Program-made: the position numbers and the translations under genes
Assembly (NCBI GenBank): GCA_019454125.1
Contig: CP075365.1
Coordinates: 614,218 to 678,217 of the forward strand
Length of the DNA stretch: 64,000 nt
Reading direction: 5' to 3'
Source of the DNA: Fimbriimonadaceae bacterium
GTDB taxonomy: Bacteria; Armatimonadota; Fimbriimonadia; Fimbriimonadales; Fimbriimonadaceae
Shown: positions 9,213 to 17,320 of the stretch, piece after piece
Position numbering within the stretch: the first letter of the stretch is position 1
Layout of the letters: each line of letters starts with the position of its first letter
Notes under the pieces: model-generated
Told to the model about the DNA's origin: nothing
Seen by the model: only the letters and a program-made list of their open reading frames with translations
Database searches by the model: none

Positions 9213-9279
9213 AGGTTCCTACTTGGGTTCCTAAATGAGATGCACTCATGTGACCCACAATGACCCGAGTCAGGAACCT
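9213..9279. repeat. Nested inverted and direct repeats next to tRNA fragment (possible recombinase site)
   Basis: AGGTTCCT (9213-9220) is the inverse complement of AGGAACCT (9272-9279). Inside are a direct repeat GGTTCCTA (9214-9221, 9226-9233), a direct repeat TGACCC (9251-9256, 9261-9266) and a central ATGAG-N5-CTCAT palindrome (9235-9249). The cluster lies between the helicase stop and the tRNA-Ala 3' fragment. It may be an arm-type or core recombinase binding site, or a structured terminator. Confidence 0.45.
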
Positions 9280-9306
9280 AAAACGAGTCGGTCGAGCGCA
9301 TGGAAG

Positions 9307-9356
9307 TTGCAATCGCACTGCAGAGGTCGTGAGTTCGAATCTCATCATCTCCACCA
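9307..9356 (+). pseudogene. 3' half of a tRNA-Ala(CGC) gene; probable attachment-site remnant
   Basis: The sequence folds as the 3' part of a tRNA. Anticodon stem TTGCA/TGCAG (9307-9311, 9319-9323) encloses the loop ATCGCAC with anticodon CGC (9314-9316). A 5-nt variable loop AGGTC follows, then T stem GTGAG/CTCAT with loop TTCGAAT (9334-9340), acceptor strand CATCTCC (9346-9352), discriminator A and an encoded CCA. No matching D arm or GGAGATG acceptor strand lies within normal distance upstream, so the 5' half is missing. Such 3' fragments mark att sites. The stop codon of the adjacent serine recombinase lies inside it (9345-9347). Confidence 0.72.
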
Positions 9357-10898
9357 ATCTACAGATTTCTCGTTTTCCGGGCCAGCCCCGGCCCCCTCTC
9401 TTGCCACGTTTAGCATCAAATCGAACGGCATATTGAGGTCTGCGACCACCTTTTCGCCGTCGAATTTGCAGTTCGAGAGCATTGCAGAGACGATTTGGCG
9501 TTTTTCGTCCGGACCGGCTGTTTTGAACCTAAGATGGGCGGTCTTGGCGAGTTCTAGAATCTCAACTGCCTCGTCGTAGGAACTCGATTCTTGACCGGAC
9601 AGGGACGCCATCGTTACCTCGATTTCCCGTATCTCACTAACGAGGGCCTGCTTCTTTTCTTTGTGTTCTTCACGGCTAAGAACGCCGTCGGCGTAGTCGT
9701 CGTAAAGGCGCTCTCGCCTGGATTTCGCTCGTCTTAGCTGGCCCTCCAGTGCCGACATCCGGGCGGCATCGACGGTGCGCTCCTCCTCGTATTGGGCCCG
9801 CACGTCCTTACAGAGTTCTTCGAGAATGAAGTCAGGGAGGACGAGTCCCTCCAAGAGTGAGACGAAGAAATCGTCAAAAACCTCTTCGCGGACGAATGGG
9901 CGCGCGCACTCGTGCATGCCCGTGCAGTGATAGTAGGTGTATTTGCCCTTCTTGACCTCCCCCGACATTTGGTGACCACAGGCGCAGCGCAGCATTCCTC
10001 GATAAGCAAGGTTCTTGGCTCCGTAACGGACGCGACTCGTGCCACGACCCGACATCACATCCTGAATGGTTTGCCATGTAGCTTCGGAAATCAGGGGCTC
10101 ATGAACTCCGTCGTGGTCAACACCGTTCCAGCGGATTATCCCGCAGTATGCTGGATTGCGAAGAATGTCCTCCATGCCGCTCTTATGGACGCGTTTGCCC
10201 TTCTTCGTCCTCAATCCAAGCTCTTCCGCTCGCACCGCTAAGGTCTTGATCGAGTGCGCGCCGCTTGCATATTCGAGCATCAACTGCCGCACGATCGGGC
10301 CGCGCACCGGATCGATGGCAATCATCTTGCGCTTGGTTCCCGGCTCGGGTACGTTCAAGTATCCGAGCGGAGCATGTGTGGGATAGATGCCCTGCTGAAC
10401 CTTTTCGTCTAGTCCCTTTCGAATTTCTTCCGAAAGGTTGTCTGAATAGTGTTCGGACATCAAGACCTTGAAATTTTGAACTAGTCGTTCGTGGGCCCTG
10501 GCGTCAGGCAACCACCACCGGTTTTCTCGTAGAAAATATGCCGAGACACCCATAGCCTCCAAGGCCAATGCATCCTTCCGGTTTCTGATAAGCCGGTCAG
10601 TCTTTTCGGTGATGATACATGCTCCAGGAAACTCAGCGAGCACTCTCAACATTCGTGCAAATGCTGGCCTGCCTTCTCGCTTGGCAGAGTGGCTCTCAAC
10701 GAAATCGTCAAGGATCCTGTACCCATTTCGCTCAGCCCATTGCCTTGCCTCACGCAGTTGGGAATCAAGGCTCCAGCCCTCGTCTTCCTGCTCCTTCGTC
10801 GACACGCGCCGATAGAGCACGCACTCCTTAAGGTCGGGGCCAGATGGTGTTAAGACTTGTCGTCCAGCAGATAGTTTTGATTTGAGGTTGCTTTGCAT
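9345..10898 (-). CDS. Large serine recombinase (integrase)
   Basis: A 517-residue site-specific recombinase. The N-terminal resolvase catalytic domain starts with LYRRVSTKEQ (catalytic Ser near residue 33) and continues with the helix around EKTDRLIRNRKDA. A Recombinase domain follows (GYLNVPEPGTKR to the NPAYCGIIRWNG segment), then a zinc ribbon (CACGHQMSG ... YYHC ... CARPF) and a long coiled coil (residues ~370-460) typical of integrases that control direction. The 3' end runs into the tRNA-Ala fragment, the usual placement of an integrase beside its att site. It probably integrated or excises the neighbouring island DNA. Large serine integrases use tRNA genes less often than tyrosine integrases do, which makes the arrangement notable. 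Confidence 0.93.
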   Translation of the reverse strand: MQSNLKSKLSAGRQVLTPSGPDLKECVLYRRVSTKEQEDEGWSLDSQLREARQWAERNGYRILDDFVESHSAKREGRPAFARMLRVLAEFPGACIITEKTDRLIRNRKDALALEAMGVSAYFLRENRWWLPDARAHERLVQNFKVLMSEHYSDNLSEEIRKGLDEKVQQGIYPTHAPLGYLNVPEPGTKRKMIAIDPVRGPIVRQLMLEYASGAHSIKTLAVRAEELGLRTKKGKRVHKSGMEDILRNPAYCGIIRWNGVDHDGVHEPLISEATWQTIQDVMSGRGTSRVRYGAKNLAYRGMLRCACGHQMSGEVKKGKYTYYHCTGMHECARPFVREEVFDDFFVSLLEGLVLPDFILEELCKDVRAQYEEERTVDAARMSALEGQLRRAKSRRERLYDDYADGVLSREEHKEKKQALVSEIREIEVTMASLSGQESSSYDEAVEILELAKTAHLRFKTAGPDEKRQIVSAMLSNCKFDGEKVVADLNMPFDLMLNVAREGAGAGPENEKSVDWWR

Positions 10899-11131
10899 TT
10901 TCGGAGTCCTGTAAGGAAATCGCGCAGCCGTCGCTTCGCACTATCGGCTTCTTCGAGAGTCACGTGGCGGCCGTAAGCTCTTGAGAGGTATGAACGGAAA
11001 TCGTCGTGACAATTGGAAAGTTCGTCGTGAATCGGATCGCGGCGAAATCTACGTGGTCTGGGCCAATAGGGTGCAGGTCGGAATCGAAGGCATGCGGTCA
11101 TATATGAATATGTTCGTTCTTTTTGGATCAA
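10850..11131 (-). CDS. Small protein upstream of and overlapping the recombinase gene
   Basis: Up to 93 residues. The convincing part is the C-terminal half: DDFRSYLSRAYGRHVTLEEA followed by SAKRRLRDFLTGL. Short helical proteins with a (AYGR/E)xVTxEEA...RRLxxF pattern are often found just before serine recombinases; this is recalled family knowledge, not a search result. The 3' end overlaps the recombinase start by 49 bp, so the two are probably co-transcribed. The true start may be ATG 11101 instead of 11131, since the first ~35 residues are Arg/Pro-rich and look less natural. Confidence 0.5.
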   Translation of the reverse strand: MIQKERTYSYMTACLRFRPAPYWPRPRRFRRDPIHDELSNCHDDFRSYLSRAYGRHVTLEEADSAKRRLRDFLTGLRKCKATSNQNYLLDDKS

Positions 11132-11191
11132 AATCGGTCGACAAAATGAGAGTGGGCACGAAATTGCTCGTGCCCACCTTCTGACTCTTCC

Positions 11192-12580
11192 TTAAACCGC
11201 GTCTTGCTCGTCGTGGATTTCGCTGGACGCGACACCCGACCAACGAACGAGCAAGAAGTTAACGCGCTCAACTAGAGCGGGCGCGAGTTGGCAATCCTCG
11301 TCGCGCATCAATAGTTCGATGAGCACCGTTTCAGCGATGTACGAATCCGCGCCATCGACCTTGGCGTAACCGGGAAAGTTCTTGTTGATTTGAACGACGA
11401 CTTTGCCATCCTCTTCGACAAGCGCCGAGCGAACCTCAGGGCTTCCCGCGACGACTTCAATTTCCGGGCAGTCCTTGCCATTCTTGAGTCGACGCATCAG
11501 GCGACGCAGGGTTCCCACGGCTCCGTCCGGTGCCGGAGATTTCGGCGTGTTCTCGCGGCCCGTCTTCTCACCCTTGGGCTCTTTGGAGCCCTCGGACTTC
11601 TCCCTGGGTTCTCGTGGCTTGCGGCCCTCGTTTCCCTCACCAGTCGGGGTCTCTTGCACTTCGACCGGCTCATCCCCCACGCCTTCGGCAAGATGCTTGA
11701 ACATCTCTTTGAGTTGTCCACGAACTCTTTTTGCCGTCTTCTTCTCACGGCCAAGAATTTTCTCGTCGTGACCTTCGCGAAGTTGCCTTATGAGGGCTGC
11801 ACACTCCTTCAGAACTTCACGACCCAGGTCTTTGTAGACCTGATCGTCGCGTTCGACGAAGCCACTCTTGTTGAGATTTGGGGTCAGACCGTCAATCTCA
11901 AGTTCGGAGACGAACTGATTGAGAGAGCCCTTTGCGGCGAAGTTGAAGCCGAACGATTCGTTTTCGACCATCATGCGGCCCTTAGCAAAGAGCCGGAATC
12001 CAGCCTTGACGTATCCGTCTTTCAGCTTTCCGCGTTCCAGTCGACCTGCCCAGCCTCTCGCGGTCACATCGCCAACTTTGACGTCAATCGGGATTTTCCC
12101 GATCGACGCATCGAGCGGCAAATCGACTGGCTTGACTAGCGAGCCGTTCACGACAATCTGAAGCTGCCCAAATCGGAGAAGCCGGTCGTACACAGTGGCA
12201 AGGTCCCGCATGAGCGAATCGACTCTCCACTGACGGCCGTTGATGACGTCCTCGATTTCGATGCGAACACACCCTGAGTTCAGAGAGCATCGTTGGACGG
12301 TCGCAGGAGCGCTTGCTGGGTCATGGGGTGTGGGAGCACCGAAGTCTGCAAAGTCCGTTCGATTTCGCCAGTTGAGGTCCTCGAACATCCAAAGTTCGGA
12401 CTCTCCCGCCTTCTTTGCCCATAGACGCAGGGAGTCGCCCAGATATCCACAAGCAGATTTGCCGCCTTGGCCATAGTGGCCAATGTCGCTGTCCGTGTGA
12501 TGGTCGCCTTCACCCCAGTTGAGCCATGTCGCGATTTCAGCGAGCCCACTCCAAAAGCATCGCGTCGAACTCAGAGTCAT
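11192..12580 (-). pseudogene. 5'-truncated GHKL (HSP90/MORC-like) ATPase
   Basis: The frame encodes the second half of a GHKL ATP-binding domain: EIATWLNWGEGD, then DSDIGHYGQGGKSACGYLGD (glycine-rich lid, near 12,480). An S5-like transducer region, a Pro/Glu/Lys-rich linker (near 11,550-11,650) and a C-terminal helical domain follow. The N box (ExxxN) and DxGxG box that must precede the lid are absent. Homology begins abruptly near 12,547, exactly where the upstream ORF in another frame ends (12,537). The first ATG in frame is 12,580; the frame stays open to 12,835, but that extension is a low-complexity shadow of the upstream gene. Most likely a deletion joined two genes and left an inactive ATPase. 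A programmed frameshift is less likely, since the upstream ORF carries no N box either. Confidence 0.65.
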
Positions 12581-13010
12581 TGACGCCCTGGCGCTTCTTG
12601 AAAGTTGACCTAACTCGATCCGTATCCGCCTTGACCAGCTTGTAATATGCGATGTCGGCATACGCACAGAACTGAAGACAGAGGTCTCGGGTGGTCTTCT
12701 CTTTCGGTGTGCCCCGCTTGTCGCGGCGTCGCGGACCACTGTAGAAGATGTAGCAGAGATTGACATAGGCCTCGACGGCCGATCGTTGAGGGATGTGACC
12801 TTCCTCGTCGAGCCCCTTCTTTGCAAGGAGGTCACTCGCTATGGCCAGTCGCGTTAGCCTTAACGCGATGGCGAAGAGGACGTTGACTTCGGTAGCCATC
12901 GCGGTTGCTTTGACGATCGGGCGGAACTTACGAACCATTTCGCCCCAGCCTGACTCAACGATCGCACTCATCGAGTGCTGGATGGAAATCTCCCTAACCT
13001 CCTCGCTCAC
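12537..13010 (-). CDS. Helical protein of unknown function (DUF5677/HEPN-like in style)
   Basis: 157 residues from a GTG at 13,010. This start is preferred over ATG 13,037 because a strong AGAGGAGGA Shine-Dalgarno lies 6 nt upstream and GTG overlaps the previous stop as GTGA. The protein is mostly helical. Segments such as NVLFAIALRLTRLAIASDLL and RSAVEAYVNLCYIFYSG resemble DUF5677/AbiU2-type helical proteins, but I see no clear RxxxxH nuclease motif. The end overlaps the truncated ATPase frame by 44 bp, so the last residues may also derive from a deletion junction. A role in defence is inferred from position only. Confidence 0.6.
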   Translation of the reverse strand: MSEEVREISIQHSMSAIVESGWGEMVRKFRPIVKATAMATEVNVLFAIALRLTRLAIASDLLAKKGLDEEGHIPQRSAVEAYVNLCYIFYSGPRRRDKRGTPKEKTTRDLCLQFCAYADIAYYKLVKADTDRVRSTFKKRQGVNDSEFDAMLLEWAR

Positions 13011-13621
13011 TGTGAATCCTCCTCTAAGCCTCGCCATAGCTCAACGAACGCTCTTGCTTCGGACCGGAGCAACGGCATTAGGTTGGCCGATGGGAACGGC
13101 GACGTGATCAGGTTGGCGCTGGGAATGTCGAGGATCGCCATCTGCGTTCCCTCTTCGACCAAGGGCCCGAGAACGGCGTGCATCATATAGAGGATCATTT
13201 CGACCTGCCTCTTTGTAAGCTGGGCTTCCTTCCAATAGAGCTTGATGACCGTACTCGTGCCGTTCCAGTTCAAGCCAAGCTCAGGATTGAGTCTAACGAC
13301 GAGTTCATCGAAGCGCCACTCGCTCTTCGGTGGCGCGAACCACACGACCCGCTTTCGCCCCAGAAAGCGACGATAGGCTTCAAGCCGCGCCGGACACTTG
13401 CTTCCCTTGTGGGTGCTGACATGAACCGAGACGGATTTCTCCAGGATCGTGCCATCAGATGAACCCGCAGCGTGGAACTCAACGATGGCTTCCCTCAACC
13501 CCTTGTAGTAGTCCGTGGCAGGACTATATGGACCGCGCTTCCTCAGGGAGTTCACGTGCGTCATCCGGGACGTGCCCGTCTTGACGATGAAGTCGACAAA
13601 TTCGGTGAGTGAAATTTCCAT
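13007..13621 (-). CDS. Unknown protein, first gene of the ATPase operon
   Basis: 204 residues, no family recognised. The N-terminus MEISLTEFVDFIVKTGTSR is helical. The middle is mixed alpha/beta with many basic residues (GRKRVVWFAPPKSEWRF), and the C-terminus is helical (RSEARAFVELWRGLEED). No signal peptide, membrane segment or Cys cluster. It is divergent from the DUF4209 gene across an 84-bp promoter region and coupled to the next gene by a GTGA overlap. Position and codon use mark it as part of the island. Confidence 0.7.
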   Translation of the reverse strand: MEISLTEFVDFIVKTGTSRMTHVNSLRKRGPYSPATDYYKGLREAIVEFHAAGSSDGTILEKSVSVHVSTHKGSKCPARLEAYRRFLGRKRVVWFAPPKSEWRFDELVVRLNPELGLNWNGTSTVIKLYWKEAQLTKRQVEMILYMMHAVLGPLVEEGTQMAILDIPSANLITSPFPSANLMPLLRSEARAFVELWRGLEEDSQ

Positions 13622-13633
13622 CAGTTCGTGTCC

Positions 13634-13661
13634 TTGACTTTGAATGAGTGTTCAGTATACA
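13634..13661 (+). promoter_or_regulatory. Sigma-70-type promoter of the DUF4209 gene
   Basis: -35 TTGACT (13634-13639), 16-nt spacer, -10 TATACA (13656-13661), about 45 bp before the gene start. It lies in the divergent region shared with the gene ending at 13,621. Confidence 0.6.
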
Positions 13662-13671
13662 CTAAACACTC
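13646..13671. promoter_or_regulatory. Operator-like inverted repeat over the -10 element
   Basis: GAGTGTT (13646-13652) and AACACTC (13665-13671) are perfect inverse complements with 12 nt between, covering the -10 box. Within it CAGT-N3-CACT-N-AACAC (13653-13669) recurs with identical spacing at 24064-24080. A repressor site is likely; the XRE protein at 23,059 is the obvious candidate binder. Confidence 0.6.
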
Positions 13672-13705
13672 ACGGATTGCAATCCGCTGATATGGAGAAT
13701 GCGAA

Positions 13706-15529
13706 TTGGAAGAACACACCCCAGAAGCACCGAAGCTGATGTTCACGGACCTGCACGTCACGGCAGACGACTTGCGCGTAGTCCCGTGGCTTGACACGAT
13801 CGAGCAAGACAAGCGAGACGAGGTTGACAACTATTCAACCCCGCTCTTCGCCGCCGCCAGAGTCGCCGCTGAAGCTGGAGACAGACGCGCAGAGCAAGTC
13901 TACGTGCTGCTTGGATCGGCGTCGTCGATGTTCTATGACTCAAACGACGCAGCCGAGCCGCTGAAGCCCATGTTTGTCATGGCGAACTCGCGATCTGCCG
14001 CGCTGAGTGATTTCGAGGATCAACACCTTGACCCAATCGCGGCCGTGTACGCCGAAATCGCCGACCGAGAAATGAAAGCAAGGTTGGCCGACATCCTTTG
14101 GATTCGGCGAAAGGATCACCAAGCAGCGCGGGTCGCGGCCGCCGCATATCTGGAGGGTGCCAAGGCGTTGATGGACCCCGCTGAGTGGGTGCACGGATTT
14201 CACCGATTGCAGCGAGCCATGCAGATCGCCGGAGCGCTGGGTAAGCAGAGCGCAGAACGCAATGCGGTCGCGGACTATGCTCTCGAACTCCTCGCCAAGT
14301 TGGACGGGAGCGATCCTCTGTACTTGACCAGATCAATCATCGACCTCGCCCTTGCATACAAGATTGGTGATCCCGCATTGCTGGCGGGTTACGCGGAAAA
14401 GTCCGCAGAGGGCGCTGAAGGTCGCCAAGACTGGATAACCGCTGCCGACTATTGGGCCCTCGTCGCAACGTGTAGAAGGAAGGCGGGGAACGAAGCGGGC
14501 GCTACCGAGGCTTCGCTTCGTCAGGGAGAAGCTCAAATTTCAGTCGGAGAGACGATGGCTGGGAAGCCAGGACTCGCTGCTGAGCATTGGTTTGAACAGG
14601 GTTTGCTCACGCTGAGGCAGGCAGGTGCTCCCAAGGAACGGCAAGAGGAACTCATGAAGCGCCTTCACGAGCTTCAGAAGGAGCGATTGGAGCACCTGGG
14701 CAAGATCGAAACCAGCGTCCCGATAGATCCACAACTGATCGAGCACATCGAGAAGGTCAAGGGTATGAGTCTCCGAGATGCCCTGGCATTCTGGGCAATT
14801 CAGGTCCGACCAATCGGCAAGGAACGCCTACGTGAGATGGTCCGAGAGCACGTCACCCAGAGTCCTCTTTCGAGCATCTTCTCGAACTCCATCTTGCGCG
14901 AAGACGGCAAGGTCGCCTTCGTGATCCCCGCAATGCCGCTGAATGAGGAGCCAAGCGACGAGTTGCTCCAACTACACATGTGGCGGATGGCGGAGATGAC
15001 CAGACCGGTGACCGCGTGGATGGCCGAGCAGATCCGACACATGATTGCTGGCGAGCACCCGTGGGAGGAAGGTTGTCTGGACTGGCTATTGAACGACAAT
15101 CTCTTCGTCCCGAAGGGACGTGAACCGATTTTCGCGCGCGGCCTTCAATCGGGAATTGAAGGCGATTACCTCATTGCGACGCACCTGCTCGTACCGCAGT
15201 TGGAGAACTCATTCCGGCACGTGCTGAACCAACACGGCGTTCTCACCACCTTCTTGCGCCAAGATGGGACGCAGGACGAGTTCCCGATCAACAAGATCGT
15301 GGAGACTGAGGCATTCAGCCAGATCTTCGGACAAGACCTCGCCTTTGAGTTGAGAGGCTTGCTGGCCGAGCATGCTGGGGCGAACCTTCGGAACAACGTC
15401 TCACATGGGCTTGTTTCGGCGGGAAGTTTCTACAGCCCGAGCAACATCATCCTAGTCCCGCTGACCCTTTGGCTGCTGCTTCATGGAGTCGAGCGGGCGA
15501 GTGAGAATCAAATCGAGCACAACGACTAA
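13706..15529 (+). CDS. DUF4209 domain protein with HEPN-like C-terminus
   Basis: 607 residues. The N-terminal two thirds are helical and repeat-like, rich in Ala, with a TPR-like look. The C-terminal ~150 residues match DUF4209: ARGLQSGIEGDYLIATHLLVPQ, LENSFRHVL, then ANLRNNVSHGL. The last contains R-N-N-V-S-H, an Rx4H arrangement like the catalytic motif of HEPN ribonucleases. DUF4209 proteins occur in many defence islands; RNase activity is inferred. The start is TTG 13,706 with GGAG 8 nt upstream; no ATG is in frame nearby. The promoter carries an operator-like palindrome, suggesting tight repression. No cognate antitoxin is adjacent, apart from the divergent operon at 11.2-13.6 kb. Confidence 0.8.
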   Translation: MEEHTPEAPKLMFTDLHVTADDLRVVPWLDTIEQDKRDEVDNYSTPLFAAARVAAEAGDRRAEQVYVLLGSASSMFYDSNDAAEPLKPMFVMANSRSAALSDFEDQHLDPIAAVYAEIADREMKARLADILWIRRKDHQAARVAAAAYLEGAKALMDPAEWVHGFHRLQRAMQIAGALGKQSAERNAVADYALELLAKLDGSDPLYLTRSIIDLALAYKIGDPALLAGYAEKSAEGAEGRQDWITAADYWALVATCRRKAGNEAGATEASLRQGEAQISVGETMAGKPGLAAEHWFEQGLLTLRQAGAPKERQEELMKRLHELQKERLEHLGKIETSVPIDPQLIEHIEKVKGMSLRDALAFWAIQVRPIGKERLREMVREHVTQSPLSSIFSNSILREDGKVAFVIPAMPLNEEPSDELLQLHMWRMAEMTRPVTAWMAEQIRHMIAGEHPWEEGCLDWLLNDNLFVPKGREPIFARGLQSGIEGDYLIATHLLVPQLENSFRHVLNQHGVLTTFLRQDGTQDEFPINKIVETEAFSQIFGQDLAFELRGLLAEHAGANLRNNVSHGLVSAGSFYSPSNIILVPLTLWLLLHGVERASENQIEHND

Positions 15530-15562
15530 CCGAAACAGGACAGCTTCTCCTGATAAGCAATG

Positions 15563-16585
15563 TTAAAGGTCGCTCAGTCTTGTCACCGGGACGTATACAC
15601 ACCGGCATCCCATGTCGTGAGTGCACTCTGAGTGAGGCAATGGAGGCACGGAATCGAGCGGATAGCGGCCGACTCTGCTCTTGCAGAAGTCGCATGAAGA
15701 TTGGGCGGCGAGGATCTCTACAGCGATGATCACGTCTCTGTTCGCCCGATAGCCTTCAAGTGTCCTCTCATGGTTTGCTCGGAATGCTTCCATTCGTGCG
15801 GCCACCTCCGCTGCCTTCTCTTCCGGTGTGCGGCGTCGGCGTTTACTGGAATCGGACGGTTCCTTGGGGAGCCACTTCTCCGGTCCCGTCCCCCAGAGCA
15901 AGCCCATCGCTGCTGCGATCGTGGTCGGCGGTGCTGTCGAAGGTGGTTTATCCTGGAAGAGCGCCACCAGCAGTCCAAGCTCGTGCGAAATGTCGGGATT
16001 GGACCAGTCAACGCCCATGCCTCTCGGAAGAGGTTGACGCGCTTCGAACCGCCGCACGATCTGGCAAGCCTGCGCCAGTTCACCTCGTTGGAGCGCATCC
16101 ATACATGAATCCTCAGCTTCTTGCCGAGCCGCGTCCGCCTTCTGCTTATAAGCGTCAGCCAAGGTAGTCCCAACCTCAGTGCATCGCAGGGGATGCACGT
16201 CTGATGTCATGGAAGCGATCTCGCTCGGACTGACTCTTTCGACCAGCGTAGCAATCAGTTCCGCTTTCTTGCCCTTGTGAGCGAGGCCGTGACGTTTGCA
16301 GATGTCGACAAGCTCCGGGACGCGGAACTTGACTTCAAGCTTCTCCGCACTGTCGCAGGTGCGCAAAAGACCTTGCGTCACGAAGCCATCGAGGACTCGC
16401 GCGGGCTCCTTACCCAATGAAGCTCGCCAGACGTCATTCCATCCTGGCCCCGTAATGGTCTGCCGGAGCCGAGGTTTCAGGAACAACGACAGCAGGAACA
16501 ACTCCTGCTGAGACAAGGGCTGCGGTTCATTGACCGGTCGCGGCGTGGCGGTTTCGCGCTTGGAGAAGAGTGAACGCAAGTTCAT
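15563..16585 (-). CDS. SAP-domain protein with C-terminal Cys/His cluster
   Basis: 340 residues. A SAP motif lies near residues 90-115 (PELVDICKRHGLAHKGKKAE, then LIATLVERV), a helix-extended-helix DNA-binding unit. The C-terminus has CDFC, then PPLPHSEC, then GCRCVYVPV, a probable zinc-binding or phage-head-like C-x2-C...C...C-x-C cluster. The middle is charged and helical with an RRRRTPEEKAAE run. It is the last gene of the seven-gene type I restriction operon, 28 bp after the previous ORF, and converges on the DUF4209 gene (33 bp apart). A DNA-binding accessory role is inferred. Confidence 0.72.
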   Translation of the reverse strand: MNLRSLFSKRETATPRPVNEPQPLSQQELFLLSLFLKPRLRQTITGPGWNDVWRASLGKEPARVLDGFVTQGLLRTCDSAEKLEVKFRVPELVDICKRHGLAHKGKKAELIATLVERVSPSEIASMTSDVHPLRCTEVGTTLADAYKQKADAARQEAEDSCMDALQRGELAQACQIVRRFEARQPLPRGMGVDWSNPDISHELGLLVALFQDKPPSTAPPTTIAAAMGLLWGTGPEKWLPKEPSDSSKRRRRTPEEKAAEVAARMEAFRANHERTLEGYRANRDVIIAVEILAAQSSCDFCKSRVGRYPLDSVPPLPHSECTHDMGCRCVYVPVTRLSDL

Positions 16586-16613
16586 TTCGCAACTCGTGTG
16601 AGCCTCACCAGCA

Positions 16614-16805
16614 TTACTCCTCGACCTCCGGAATCATCCCTTCGGGCGTCACGAATGCGGCAAACACAACGCCACCGTAGAACTGGAAGACCCACACTCC
16701 AAATCCAGTAGACGCTCCATCAACGGTCCTGTAAGTGAATTTGGTGTGGCTGCCCAGCACCACCGGATCTGGGGCCCCGATAGCTTGAAGTTGCTCCCGG
16801 ATCAA
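16614..16805 (-). CDS. 63-aa ORF coupled to HNH gene (possible frameshifted HNH tail)
   Basis: A TTG start overlaps the HNH stop (TTGA). The product is beta-rich (TKFTYRTVDGAST, then WVFQFYGGVVFAAFV) and looks like a domain tail more than an independent protein. Either it is a small separate partner or the HNH gene has suffered a frameshift near 16,805 and this is its C-terminus. Comparison with homologues of about 235 residues would decide. Confidence 0.5.
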   Translation of the reverse strand: MIREQLQAIGAPDPVVLGSHTKFTYRTVDGASTGFGVWVFQFYGGVVFAAFVTPEGMIPEVEE

Positions 16806-17320
16806 GCCGTATGAGCCGGGTAATAGCGACCAAGATCAAGATCAAAGGCTTCTGCAAACCGTGTGTTGCTGAGTGCCATAGCGATTCCCTTGATAACCAG
16901 ACTAAACCACGGAGTGAAAGGATCGTCCGACAGCTTTGTCCCCATCCCCTCAGCGAGAACGATGCCATCCGCACCAACTATGCGATCAGGCGACATGGAC
17001 TTGGCGAGTTCAAGTAGCGCATTGCGGTGTCCAAGCTCAATCGAACGCTGCACACTGCGTTTGATCTTCCCAGCCATGAGCTTTTGCGCGGTTTCGTGGT
17101 TGCCTCCGAAGATATCGATTGCAAAGAGGTCCCTCACCCTCGAATCGAGTTTCGACTTTTCGCCGTTGCACCTCGTGCATGCCCAAACGATGACCGGTTC
17201 CCAGTTCGCGGCGTTTTCTGCTTCGAACGAACGCGGAATGACGTGTTCCTTGGTCAAGTCTTCGTTAGAGCCGCAATAAGCGCACTCCTGAGGCAGGTCA
17301 GCGATGTTGTTGAAACTCAA
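16802..17320 (-). CDS. HNH endonuclease family protein
   Basis: 172 residues. The pattern is C13-x2-C16, then KEHVIPRS (His26), then C48-x2-C51-NGEKS: the Cys-flanked HNH fold, with the structural zinc bound by the four cysteines and His in the EHVIP motif as general base. The C-terminal half is helical. ATG overlaps the hsdS stop by 4 bp, so it is translated with the type I operon. It may be an additional nuclease effector. See the next ORF for a possible frameshift at its 3' end. Confidence 0.85.
   Translation of the reverse strand: MSFNNIADLPQECAYCGSNEDLTKEHVIPRSFEAENAANWEPVIVWACTRCNGEKSKLDSRVRDLFAIDIFGGNHETAQKLMAGKIKRSVQRSIELGHRNALLELAKSMSPDRIVGADGIVLAEGMGTKLSDDPFTPWFSLVIKGIAMALSNTRFAEAFDLDLGRYYPAHTA

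Noticed and set aside
9228-9356. Complete tRNA gene
   Set aside because: Only the anticodon arm, T arm and 3' acceptor strand are convincing; TGAGATG at 9234 is too far upstream (123 nt) and there is no D arm.
12581-12835. N-terminal extension of the truncated ATPase frame
   Set aside because: Ser/Arg-rich shadow antiphase to the upstream 157-aa gene; carries no GHKL N-box.
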